Shown: piece by piece, positions 52,836 through 62,676 of the stretch
Layout of the letters: each line of letters starts with the position of its first letter
Numbering within the stretch: position 1 is the stretch's first letter
Assembly (NCBI GenBank): GCA_037952775.1
Contig: JBANAY010000004.1
Location: forward strand, 14,322,001-14,386,000
DNA from: Clonostachys chloroleuca
Taxonomy: Eukaryota > Ascomycota > Sordariomycetes > Hypocreales > Bionectriaceae
Length of the DNA stretch: 64,000 nucleotides
Reading direction: 5' to 3'
The notes under the pieces: generated by a model
Told to the model about the DNA's origin: nothing
What the model saw: the letters and a program-made list of their open reading frames with translations, nothing else
The model's database searches: none
Translations under genes and position numbers: made by a program

Positions 52836-55559
52836 GGTTGTTGTGGTTGTGATAAATTTACGTGAAGGGCTGAGGTTGAAGGAGGCGGGGGAGGGGTGCA
52901 CTTGTAGGTATTAGTGGGGAGGGTAGCGTAGCGATAAGGCGATAACCACTCTGTAGGGCGATGGTGTGGGTGGTTGCCTGGAGGGAAGGCGAGAATGGGA
53001 AGAAGAGGCGAACGGTATTTGAATTGATTTGGGCGTGGGCTGAATGCAGATGGTGGATATGCCTTGGGGATTCCCGCTGGGTCTATATAGTCCGGACTTA
53101 CTGCGGGTTGGTCGAGGGACCGCAGTTGCGAGAGTCGAAGGGGAATTGCACAAAGAGGCGGCGCTACTAGGCGGTTTCGAAGAGATGGGGCTGTCCTCTG
53201 ATCAAGGGGTGCAATCCATGGTCCCTGAATAGCAGACGCAGCCAACCAGACACGCGGACGCCTTGGCTCGTTTCAATCCGACCTGGTCGGCACAACGTTA
53301 AAACTACCACAATGAGCAAAGTCGCCTCCCCGCGCCACTGGCCGTCCGGGTCTCAACGCCAACCAAAGACGGCGATTTTTCGATGACTGTTCTGGTACGC
53401 GGTACTGCAGGTAACGTGGGGGCGGAGTGCCTGCGCTACTCTCCCAGCCCTGGAATACGTTACCTGCTGCACTTGATGGAGCTGATATTAGCAGGCGCTC
53501 ATTTTGAGTAATTGCTTGCCGGTGACAGAAAGTGTGCCATACACCACAACACACAGCACTGGCGTGCGGATGACAGCCCGATCGACAACAGCGCACATTT
53601 TTGCCTTGTGTAGCGCATCCAAATATGAACGGAAAACAAACAACTCTTCGCATCCTCCCTCTCCTCATTGTCCCCTGAAGCTTGCCAATGCAAGAGACTT
53701 GTGATCGACACACCCGCACAATGTACCTCATCCTGGTCGCCTTTTATTTTGTCTACCCCGCCACAGGGCTGTAACCTGTACCTTGTAGGCGCTCCAGCTG
53801 CATTTAGGGCGCTGCTGTTAGTGGGTGACGGCCGCGACGGGCGCTAAACAGCCGGATATTGGCGTGTGGCTGAGCTGCCGACGGGTTCAGGTTGTCACTC
53901 TGCTCAGCCACCGCTTGTGTTTTCTTGATTTGATCGCTCACCATGATGAGCAGCTGGCTTACTCGAGGCAGATTTCCATTCGCGCCAATATCTGTTACCG
54001 GCCTCCCATCGGGATCCTTCAGCTGGCCTCCAGCTAGACCAGCCCTCCCCCTCGGGCCCTTGGCGTCCGTCGTTCGGGCTGCTGCCTGTGCCGAAGGCCC
54101 ATAAGCTTGGCATTACCGACTCCCATCCATGCCTACAGCCAGCCACTTGCCACGCAGCAGATGGGATGAGACTGGCACTGCGTCGCGTGGCATGGCCTTG
54201 CATTGCGTTTGGGTGTTGAGATCAGATTTCTTCTTGTGCTCATCAGCGTCAGCTGCACATCACCCACCAACGCACCACACTTGGTCCAACTCGTCTCGTA
54301 TTGGGCTCTGGACACACCTCCCTCTCCGGCGCAGTGGATGGAGCTGTGGGTGCAGATGCAGCGGTGAGCATATGGTTGGCAACGGCCTAAGTACGTGCAC
54401 CTTGCAAAACGGCTCGTCTACCGCCTTGTGCAGTTAGGCTGGGCCCTTGCTGACCTGCAGCCCTGGACAAGCAGGTCATCATCGGGGGTCGTCGATTCAT
54501 CTTACCCGACTTGTGCACTCGTACCACTTCCCTGGCTCAACATCAAGATGGCGTCGGGGCTTGCGTGTCTATATCGGGTGCGTACATAGTAGTGTCAACG
54601 CTGCTATGCCTCGCATACATAGCCGTGGATACCGTGGCACAGCCCTAGGTTGCTTTGTATCTCGGAAGATCAACCAAGACCGGGGTGTATGCATGTGTGT
54701 TGCCATCCACATCTCATTTGAACACGCAACCTCAGCCCAATGCAAGGAGCCTATCTTGCACATGCGGCCGGCAAGTTGAAGAACAAACTGCAACCCTGCG
54801 GTCTGTTTGTTTCGACACACAACGGAGACGAATGCGGGAAGCCTCACCCTGCTTTGTGTCACTGAAGTTCTCCACCACCGGTCTGGTGATGCTGTCTAGC
54901 TCGGTGGTGAGTTGGCAGACAGCATCTGTTTATTGCACATGTGGATCTTGTTGCTCTTGTATATTTGACTCGTAAAATATGGGAAGTATTGTCTTCTACC
55001 TGGACGTTGATATTAATGGATAGTGCTCAACTGTCTGCTTTAGCGCAAGCACTGCGCAAACTCTCCTGCGATGAAACTCAGCCTTCCCCGTATCGTTCAG
55101 ATTCAACACCTGAAGGCTACCAAGTATTGGACGGAGGTGCGCAAATATTACCAGGTCGGCCAGGTGCATGCACTCTGCCTTGGAGGGTCCTGTTCACCAA
55201 ACACATAAAGGGCACCTGCGTGCTTTGTGTAAATTGCCCCTGTGCAACCGCCGACGGCTGCGTGCGTAGCCACTCGAGTTTCTAAACAAGTCCCGTGCTG
55301 CATGGACAAGGAGAAGAAAACAATGGAAGAAATAGCCACCCTCTCTCTCGTTTCATTCTGGTGGCCCGAGTGCGAAAGGCGCTTAAGACAAACAATGATC
55401 CCGCTGCTCCTTTTCTCTCGCAACTTCGCTCTTGCCTCGTGACCTGCCTCCCTGCGCACAACCTCACATTTCTTTCCTTGCACCTTCCATCCCACTACCA
55501 CAAGCCCCGAAACGCGTATTAGAGGCTTCGAAATCTTGTATTCTGTACCACTTCCCAAA
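52836..55559. other. Divergent intergenic region, 2.7 kb
   Basis: It lies between the IPMK gene (minus) and arb1 (plus). The first 300 bases form the IPMK leader/promoter. The last 130 bases before arb1 are CT-rich. Open frames in between are short and unconvincing, and there is no repeat signature I can name. Confidence 0.45.
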
Positions 55560-57134
55560 ATGCGTCGTGACATCCCGCCAGCAAATGACTTCAACCACAG
55601 TGACGCAGAAGGCGACGACGAGTCTGACTACGAAGGCCAGGGTTACTCGATCGAAGAAGCATTCGGAAATGGTTCAACAACAGCTTCTACGGGCGCGAAG
55701 AAGGCTCGAGAACAGAGGAGTCAGGCGACGAGAGGACCAACCGCCCTCCCCGCGTACCGTGGCACAGGATTTGAGGGTGAGTTTTCCTTTCCGAGGTTCG
55801 AAGCGTCTTTCTGATGGCAGCCAGAGTACTTTGCGGACCCTCCCATGACACCAGCAGAGGCTGAGCAGGAAAGGGAGGAGATCTATTCGGAGTGAGTAAC
55901 CCAAAAGCGAGCATGCTGAACATCGGATGACTGATTTGGCCGAATTTGCGGCACACAGGGATCTTACTTTTGAACAGTACGTAGCTACCTCGCGTAACAA
56001 TTGGCAGTGAAAGATCTAACTGATTGATATAGGCGTATCGAGAACTGCATCAACCGCTACCGCAGTCGCCGCCGACTCCAGACCGAGCATGCACGCTACC
56101 TCAACGAATATCTCTTCCTAGGCGGTATTGACACGAGCCCCGCGCAGTTTAGAGGACGCGACCCGAAGGCTCTCAAAGAACTCACTCCTGCTCAGCGACG
56201 GCAGGCCATGTCGCACGATGTGGCCAAGTCCGTCGGCGACCGTTTCTATGACGGCGACAAGGAGCGCTGGGTCGTGGACTTCACCGGCGTCGCCGCCGGG
56301 TTTTTCTCCAACCCCCTGCTCGAACTCACCGGTGCAGAGCCGGTCATGTTGGACAAGGCGGCTAGCGTTGTCGAGAACTTCCTGCGTTACGTGCTTCAGC
56401 ATGATGTGTGCCCAGAGTACGAGGATGATGTCAAAAATGCCCTGCAGCTCTGCTTGGATGCCAGGTCCGAGTGGGCTGCCGTCGATCTTTTGCAGCGGAA
56501 GCTGCCTGGAAACTTCAACCATGCCGCCTTCAACTCGTTCTGTGTCGATGAAATTGACGAGGAGGAGAGTGGTGAGGATAAGATAGACCAGGAGACCTTG
56601 GAAAATGCGAAAGTGGACTTCCTGAGCTCACTGGCGCTGCTGGAGGACGACGCCCTGTTCGCCCAACACTCCACCGGCCACCCCAAAGAGGTCTATTCAT
56701 TCTTCTGCGATGTCGAGGTTGTTAGCATCCATCGCCCAGAGGAGTGCTTCGTCAAGAGGTTCGAGTTGCTCTGCATCAACGACTCGTCGCTTGGACTGAA
56801 CCCAATCGGCAGCGCGACATTCGTCCCCACGACGATTGGAAGTGACTTGGTCAATCCCCCCATGCCGAGGCCGTTCCCCGAGGACCAGATGACACTGTAC
56901 TTTGACGATGCCCTCCTTGCGCTCATGAAGCCGGGTATGAAGTTGAAGCTGAATGTGGGCGAGCTCAACACGGGTTTCCGGTACATCAGGATGGCTGGAA
57001 CCGTCTATCCATCCTTCTGGACTTTTTTGCCCCAGGAGCTGATGAAGCACTTCAAACCTCCCAGGCTCAGTGAGCGACCCGCGCCATCAATCCACACGTT
57101 GCACCAGGATACCGAGGAGGGCAGTGAGGAGTGA
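55560..57134 (+). CDS. arb1: Argonaute siRNA chaperone (ARC) complex subunit Arb1
   Basis: There are four coding exons: 55560..55776, 55825..55891, 55959..55976 (18 nt) and 56033..57134 (467 aa). The N-terminus MRRDIPPANDFNHSDAEGDD is acidic. The Arb1 domain begins at TGFEEYFADPPMTPAEAEQE and runs through RIENCINRYRSRRRL, YLFLGGIDTSPAQFRGRD and ERWVVDFTGVAAGFFSNPL. It continues to FNSFCVDEIDEE and a beta-rich C-terminal part (GMKLKLNVGELNTGFRYIRMAG, TVYPSFWTFLP). In fission yeast Arb1 with Arb2 binds Argonaute, holds duplex siRNA and is needed for heterochromatin. Its presence implies a working RNAi/heterochromatin pathway in this fungus. The micro-exon supplies DLTFE and is required to keep phase. 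Confidence 0.85.
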
Positions 57135-57625
57135 GTTAGGTCAATGAGAGTTGTTACTGTGCCAGAGCGGTGGTTTGTCACGGTCGGCGAATGATCACGG
57201 TTACGGTAAAATTGGTGCGGAATCTTCCATAGCGAACAAGAGAGTGGTAGGCGCTCGAGTGATATTGTAATAAATCAAAACATTTCATACGTGCTATCAT
57301 ACACTTCAGCACCAAGGTAGCTTCACACACTGGTACTTTCCTAACGCCTTATCCATCCCGCGTACAGATAATTAAAAAAAAAAGGAACAATGTTCTACTG
57401 TGCATGTAAAGCATTCAAGTAGTTCAATCGACGTGGACGCTGAATCCACGGGCGCAACCTCGATGAATGAAGCGCCGTCTACCCTACATCATCAGCCGCA
57501 TCGAAGGCTAGTCGAAGGCTAAACAAAGAAAAGGGACGTGATCACGAGTGAGGGTTTGGCAATCAATAAGGAAACTTGCGAAACCACTACCGCCAGCCCC
57601 CACACCCCAGAAACAGGCCCTTTGT
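57135..57625. other. Intergenic, convergent arb1 and PMP3-family ends
   Basis: This is 491 bases of 3' flanks with an A10 run near 57374. No gene is seen. Confidence 0.5.
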
Positions 57626-58227
57626 CTAGTCGTGGCTCTGGATCTTGTTGTCGCCAGCAACCACCTCGGCATATGAGGGGGGAACGCCCTGATTGTTCGA
57701 GCTGCTCCCCTCTGCTGCGTCCGCGAGACCTTGCTGCTGAGGCGGGTGGGCGGCGGCGGGCTGTTGCTGCTGGGGCGCGCTGGCGGTGCCGTAGTTGACG
57801 TTGTTCGGGCCCGGGCGGCTGCTGCCGCTGTTTCCCTGGGACTTGTTGGTGTGCTGGCAGTGGTGGCGGTCGATGACGATGTAGCGGACGCGGCCCCCCT
57901 CGGCGTCCTGGGGCACGGGGTCGTAGTCGTACTCCGGGTCGGGGAACTTGGCGATGATGTACCAGGCGTGGATGAGACCCGGGATGAAGCCGAGCATAAG
58001 GAGGAGGATGTTGATGATGGAGTCTGCGCTGCAGATACCGCGCTTCACCCAGACTGTTTTGGGGGCACCTAATTAGCATTTGCGTGCAATGAATGGGGTT
58101 TGTTTATCTGGCGTTGAGCATGACGTCGGGGGATCACGCCAGGCAGCGGGGTGGGATGTGAGGACGTACCAGGTAGAGGCGGGAAGAGGATGGCCAGGAC
58201 GCACAGGAAGAGGTCGCTGGAACACAT
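57626..58227 (-). CDS. PMP3/UPF0057-family small membrane protein with long C-terminal tail
   Basis: Exons are 58170..58227 and 57626..58053 (161 aa). The intron is 116 nt with a GTACGT donor; the acceptor AACAG restores PPLPVWVKRGI. The first 58 residues form the PMP3 core: MCSSDLFLCVLAILFPPLPV, VKRGICSADSIINILLLMLGF and IPGLIHAWYIIAKFPDPEYD, with two membrane segments. PMP3 proteins sit in the plasma membrane and affect membrane potential and salt tolerance. Classic members are only about 55 residues; here a 100-residue polar tail follows, rich in Gln, Pro and Asn, with a PPSY motif near the end (GVPPSYAEVV). That PPxY could bind WW domains of an Rsp5-type ubiquitin ligase. The gene diverges from PRP22. 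Confidence 0.88.
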
Positions 58228-58698
58228 GGTGGCTGGACTGTGGTTCTCGAAAGTAAAGAGGAATTGGCGACTGTAGTTTTTTTGATAGATTTGTCGAGAG
58301 AATGTGTGAGGATGAAGTAGGATGGAAGTGCCTGTGGTGAAGGGTAGGATAGAGTAAGGCTGTGGACTTGGGGCGGACCCATGACGGATTTCAGAAGGGT
58401 TTGGCTGCCTATTCCCATAGCCGTAGTGCTCGGTTAGCGGTGGTGGCGGTGCTGCGGTTGCGTAATGGCCGCGCTGGATCCGCCTGCGATTGGCTCCGGC
58501 TGGTCATATGCATGGGTAGATGACCCGGACTCTTACCGAAACACACCGAAAGCCTGTTCTCGGTGAGCGAGTCGCGACGGAAATTCTTTGAGAAGGCGTC
58601 TCGGCTCCACCCACCGACTGGAACAATTTCTAGCTTCCAACCACCAACACCTCCATCTAGGATCTACAACCCCGTCCGCAGGGGCTGCACATCTCAAG
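58228..58698. promoter_or_regulatory. Divergent promoter of PMP3-family gene and PRP22
   Basis: This is 471 bases. The PRP22 leader is in frame with the ATG for 111 bases upstream (from TTG 58588), but it has no ATG and a UTR-like composition. Confidence 0.45.
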
Positions 58699-61600
58699 AT
58701 GGATGATCTTATGAACCTTGAGCTTCTCTCGCTGGTCTCCAAGGTCACGTCGGAACTGCAGAACCATGTGGGCATTAGCGACAAGACCCTCGCCGAGTTC
58801 CTCATCTCCCAGCGCATCGAGAGCGACACCCCCGATGTCTTCCGCAAGAAGCTCGACGGCCTGGGCGCCGATTTCCCTCCCAGTTTGGTGGACAGTATAG
58901 ACCGACTCGTGTGCGCCATGCATCCCAAGATGAAGGGCAAGAAAGCGGCGCCGGCCGAGCCAGAACACCATGTTCGGACCATGGAGGAGAAGGAACAGGT
59001 GTTCAGCGGACTGGCGCTTCCCGACAAGCCTGCCGAGAGTGGTAGTGGAGGCGACGCGATTGACGACACACTGGCGCTACTGGAAGGTCTCGAGAGCAAG
59101 GCGAGGGGGTCGGGCGACTCGAGGAAGCGCAGCAGGAGTCCGAGACCAGAAAGAGAGTCAAAGGACGAATCCCGGAGGAAGAGACGAGACCGCTCACATT
59201 CTCGGGGCCGAAGGAAGCGAGATAGATTTCGATCGAGATCACGATCGCAAGACAGAGGCGACGAGGATTGGAGGGACGGATTCAAAGACGAGCGAAAGTC
59301 ACGACGCGGCCGACGGCGATACGAGGACGAGGACGAGGCCATGGGTGGTTATGATCGAGCTCCTCCCGCAGAGATCGATGATGCGCCGATTCTTCAAAAG
59401 GTCTACCCCGGCCATGTTACGGGACTGAAGGATTTTGGCGCATTTGTCAATATACACAACGTCAGGGGCAAGGTAGATGGCCTGGTACATGTTTCCAGGC
59501 TGATTTCCGGGCAACGAGTCAACCACCCCTCCGACTTGGTATCTAAGGGCCAGGACGTTTGGGTCAAGGTGATCAGCATTGAAGGATCCAGGGTCGGTCT
59601 GTCGATGAAGGACGTGGACCAGAGTACAGGAATGGATCTGGAGCCACAGGCAAGACTCACAACTGGCGCCAACATGGAAGCTCTGGGTGGCGGCGCACGG
59701 AATGGTTTTCAAAATGGTGCCGCCTCAGCCATGCCACGAGATACTTTGGGCCCCCCGCAGAAGCAGAAGAAGAGGATGACATCTCCTGAACGATGGGAGA
59801 TCCGCCAGCTTATTGCATCAGGCGTCGCCAAAGCTTCTGACTATCCTGATCTCGAGGAGGACTACCATGCCACGTTGCGTGGTGAAGGAGATATGATGGA
59901 GCTTGAAGAAGACGTGGACATCGAAGTCCGTGAGGAGGAACCCCCTTTCCTGGCTGGTCAGACGAAGCAGTCCCTTGAACTGTCTCCTATTCGGGTTATC
60001 AAGGCACCTGATGGCTCTATGAACCGAGCCGCGATGTCCGGTACTTCCCTAGCAAAGGAGAGAAAGGAGCTGAAGCAGCAAGAATCCGATGCTGCTGCAA
60101 GGGAGACGCCAAAGGAGAACCTCGCGTCTCAGTGGGAAGATCCAATGATGGATGCTGACCAACGCAAGTTTGCCTCTGATCTGAGAACTGCCAGGATGAA
60201 CAGCAAGTCAGGCGAGGTGCCAGAATGGAAGAGGGCTGTGGAAAGCAAAACTCCCCTCATGCCTATCAAACGAACCAACATGAGCATCAAGGATCAGCGG
60301 GAGAGCCTGCCTGTCTTTGCTTTCCGAAGCCAGGTTATTCAAGCAGTTAAAGACAACCAGGTCCTTATCGTGGTAGGAGAGACCGGTTCAGGAAAGACCA
60401 CCCAGCTAACGCAGTACCTCGCCGAGTCTGGTTTTGCGAACGACGGAATAATTGGGTGCACCCAGCCCCGTCGAGTGGCCGCTGTTTCAGTCGCAGAACG
60501 TGTCGCCGAGGAAGTTGGATGCAAAGTGGGAGAAGAGGTCGGCTACAGTGTTCGTTTCATGGATCGTACTAGTCCTGCGACGAGGATCAAGTACATGACG
60601 GACGGAATGCTCCAACGTGAGATTCTGATGGACCCTGACATCAACCGATACTCTGTCATCATGCTTGACGAGGCACACGAGCGTACTATTGCTACTGATG
60701 TCTTGTTTGCGTTGCTCAAGAAGGCCTTGAAGCGACGACCAGACCTTCGAGTCATCGTCACATCTGCGACGCTCAACGCAGAGAAATTCTCCGACTATTT
60801 CTTCGAATGTCCCATCCTCACTATTCCCGGACGAACATTCCCCGTCGAGGTTCTGTATTCTCGAGAACCCGAATCCGACTACCTTGATGCAGCTCTAGTG
60901 ACGGTCATGCAGATTCATCTCACAGAACCAAAGGGTGATATTCTACTCTTCTTGACCGGACAAGAAGAGATCGACACGGCCTGCGAGATCCTTTACGAGC
61001 GAATGAAGGCCCTTGGGCCGAATGTCCCAGATCTGGTTATCCTACCCGTGTACGCTGCGCTGCCGCCAGAAATGCAAGCCCGCATTTTCGAACCGGCCCC
61101 AGAAGGGTCTCGTAAGGTGGTCATTGCAACCAACATTGCGGAGACGTCCATTACAATTGATGGAATCTACTATGTTGTTGACCCCGGCTTCGTCAAACAG
61201 AATGCATATGACCCCAAGTTGGGAATGGATTCGCTTGTCATTACGCCAATTTCCCAGGCACAAGCTAATCAGCGGTCTGGTCGAGCCGGAAGAACTGGCC
61301 CAGGAAAGTGCTTCCGACTCTACACAGAGGCAGCGTACGAGTCTGAGATGTTACCAACTACAATGCCTGAAATTCAGCGCCGAAATTTGTCTGTCACGAT
61401 TCTCATGCTCAAGGCCATGGGCATCAACGACCTGCTTCATTTCGACTTTATGGACCCCCCGCCCATCAACACTATGCTTACTGCGTTGGAAGAACTCTAC
61501 GCCTTGAGTGCGCTTGATGACGAGGGCTTACTTACCCGGCTTGGCAGGAGAATGGCAGATTTCCCCATGGATCCTACGCTTGCCAAGGCCCTGATTGCCG

Positions 61601-62304
61601 CTGTGGATTACGAATGCTCGGATGAGATGCTGACAATTGTTGCCATGCTGAACCTCACCACCGTCTTCTACCGACCAAAGGAGAAGCAGACACAGGCCGA
61701 CCAGAAGAAGGCCAAGTTTCACGATCCGCACGGTGATCATCTCACCATCATGAATGTGTACAACTCGTGGAGGCAGAGCGGATACTCCAACCCTTGGTGC
61801 TTCGAGAACTTCATCCAGGCTCGATCCATGCGCCTTGCCAAGGATATCCGTAACCAGCTCGAGGAGACGATGAAGCGCCACAAGCACCCCATCGTATCCT
61901 GCGGACGCAACACGCAGAAGCTCCGCCAGGCCCTATGCTCTGGCTTCTTCCGCCACGCCGCCCGCAAGGATCCCCAGGAGGGCTACAAGACCCTCATCGA
62001 AGGCACGCCTGTCTATCTGCACCCCAGCTCGGCGCTCTTTGGGAAGCAGGCGGAGTGGGTCATCTACCACGAGCTTGTGCTGACCAGCAAGGAGTACATG
62101 CGATACACGACGAGCATTGAGCCGAAGTGGCTGGTTGAGGCGGCGCCGACCTTCTTCAAGGTGGCGCCTACCGACCGACTGAGCAAGAGGAAGGAGGCTG
62201 AGAGGATCCAGCCGCTGTACAACAAGTTTGCAGGCGAGGACGACTGGAGACTGAGTGCGCAGAGAAGAGGTGGAAGGGGTGGCGGCGGCGGTACTTGGGG
62301 TTGA
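58699..62304 (+). CDS. PRP22: DEAH-box splicing helicase PRP22 (DHX8)
   Basis: A single exon of 1201 aa from ATG 58699 (MDDLMNLELLSLVSKVTSEL). N-terminal helical domain, then an RS/RE-rich region (about 150-225, KRSRSPRPERESKDESRRKR). Next is an S1 RNA-binding domain (about 234-307, YPGHVTGLKDFGAFVNI), which sets PRP22 apart from PRP2 and PRP16. The helicase core has GETGSGKTTQ (motif I, near 560), TQPRRVAA, DEAHERT (motif II, near 657), SATLNAEKFS (III), FLTGQEEID (IV), NIAETSITIDG (V) and QRSGRAGRTGPGKC (VI). The ratchet/winged-helix and OB-fold end in RGGRGGGGG. PRP22 acts in the second splicing step and releases mature mRNA from the spliceosome. No frame problems, even across two C6 runs. 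Confidence 0.95.
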   Translation: MDDLMNLELLSLVSKVTSELQNHVGISDKTLAEFLISQRIESDTPDVFRKKLDGLGADFPPSLVDSIDRLVCAMHPKMKGKKAAPAEPEHHVRTMEEKEQVFSGLALPDKPAESGSGGDAIDDTLALLEGLESKARGSGDSRKRSRSPRPERESKDESRRKRRDRSHSRGRRKRDRFRSRSRSQDRGDEDWRDGFKDERKSRRGRRRYEDEDEAMGGYDRAPPAEIDDAPILQKVYPGHVTGLKDFGAFVNIHNVRGKVDGLVHVSRLISGQRVNHPSDLVSKGQDVWVKVISIEGSRVGLSMKDVDQSTGMDLEPQARLTTGANMEALGGGARNGFQNGAASAMPRDTLGPPQKQKKRMTSPERWEIRQLIASGVAKASDYPDLEEDYHATLRGEGDMMELEEDVDIEVREEEPPFLAGQTKQSLELSPIRVIKAPDGSMNRAAMSGTSLAKERKELKQQESDAAARETPKENLASQWEDPMMDADQRKFASDLRTARMNSKSGEVPEWKRAVESKTPLMPIKRTNMSIKDQRESLPVFAFRSQVIQAVKDNQVLIVVGETGSGKTTQLTQYLAESGFANDGIIGCTQPRRVAAVSVAERVAEEVGCKVGEEVGYSVRFMDRTSPATRIKYMTDGMLQREILMDPDINRYSVIMLDEAHERTIATDVLFALLKKALKRRPDLRVIVTSATLNAEKFSDYFFECPILTIPGRTFPVEVLYSREPESDYLDAALVTVMQIHLTEPKGDILLFLTGQEEIDTACEILYERMKALGPNVPDLVILPVYAALPPEMQARIFEPAPEGSRKVVIATNIAETSITIDGIYYVVDPGFVKQNAYDPKLGMDSLVITPISQAQANQRSGRAGRTGPGKCFRLYTEAAYESEMLPTTMPEIQRRNLSVTILMLKAMGINDLLHFDFMDPPPINTMLTALEELYALSALDDEGLLTRLGRRMADFPMDPTLAKALIAAVDYECSDEMLTIVAMLNLTTVFYRPKEKQTQADQKKAKFHDPHGDHLTIMNVYNSWRQSGYSNPWCFENFIQARSMRLAKDIRNQLEETMKRHKHPIVSCGRNTQKLRQALCSGFFRHAARKDPQEGYKTLIEGTPVYLHPSSALFGKQAEWVIYHELVLTSKEYMRYTTSIEPKWLVEAAPTFFKVAPTDRLSKRKEAERIQPLYNKFAGEDDWRLSAQRRGGRGGGGGTWG

Positions 62305-62676
62305 TTATTGGTTTGCTTTGTGCGTTGGCGTTGGGATGATGATCTACTGGCGTATCTATCAAGAGGCATCAATGCGGCGTTTAGTCTGACAGTTTTACTA
62401 GTGAGAAGCCACTTCCTAGAGGACATGAAAATAATAGCGTATTACTTTTGGAATACTGTACTAAGAATTCTCTTCCTTCTCTGGCCATTCCTCAACTGGT
62501 GATGTGATACTGGACATCACCGACGGCTGACTCATCAAGCTGGTATATCTCAATTCTCAGCTCATACGAAACAAGCCCCCTCAGCTCGTCAGCAGGATGA
62601 CGCGCATGTCCTGAAATCCAGAACTGAGTCTCCTCCCGAGTCAGTATCAAGTATATTAGACCGAGGAGCCTTATAC
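62305..62676. other. Intergenic, PRP22 to Zn2Cys6 gene
   Basis: This is 372 bases between tandem genes with no other gene. Its first part is T-rich (PRP22 3' end). Confidence 0.5.
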
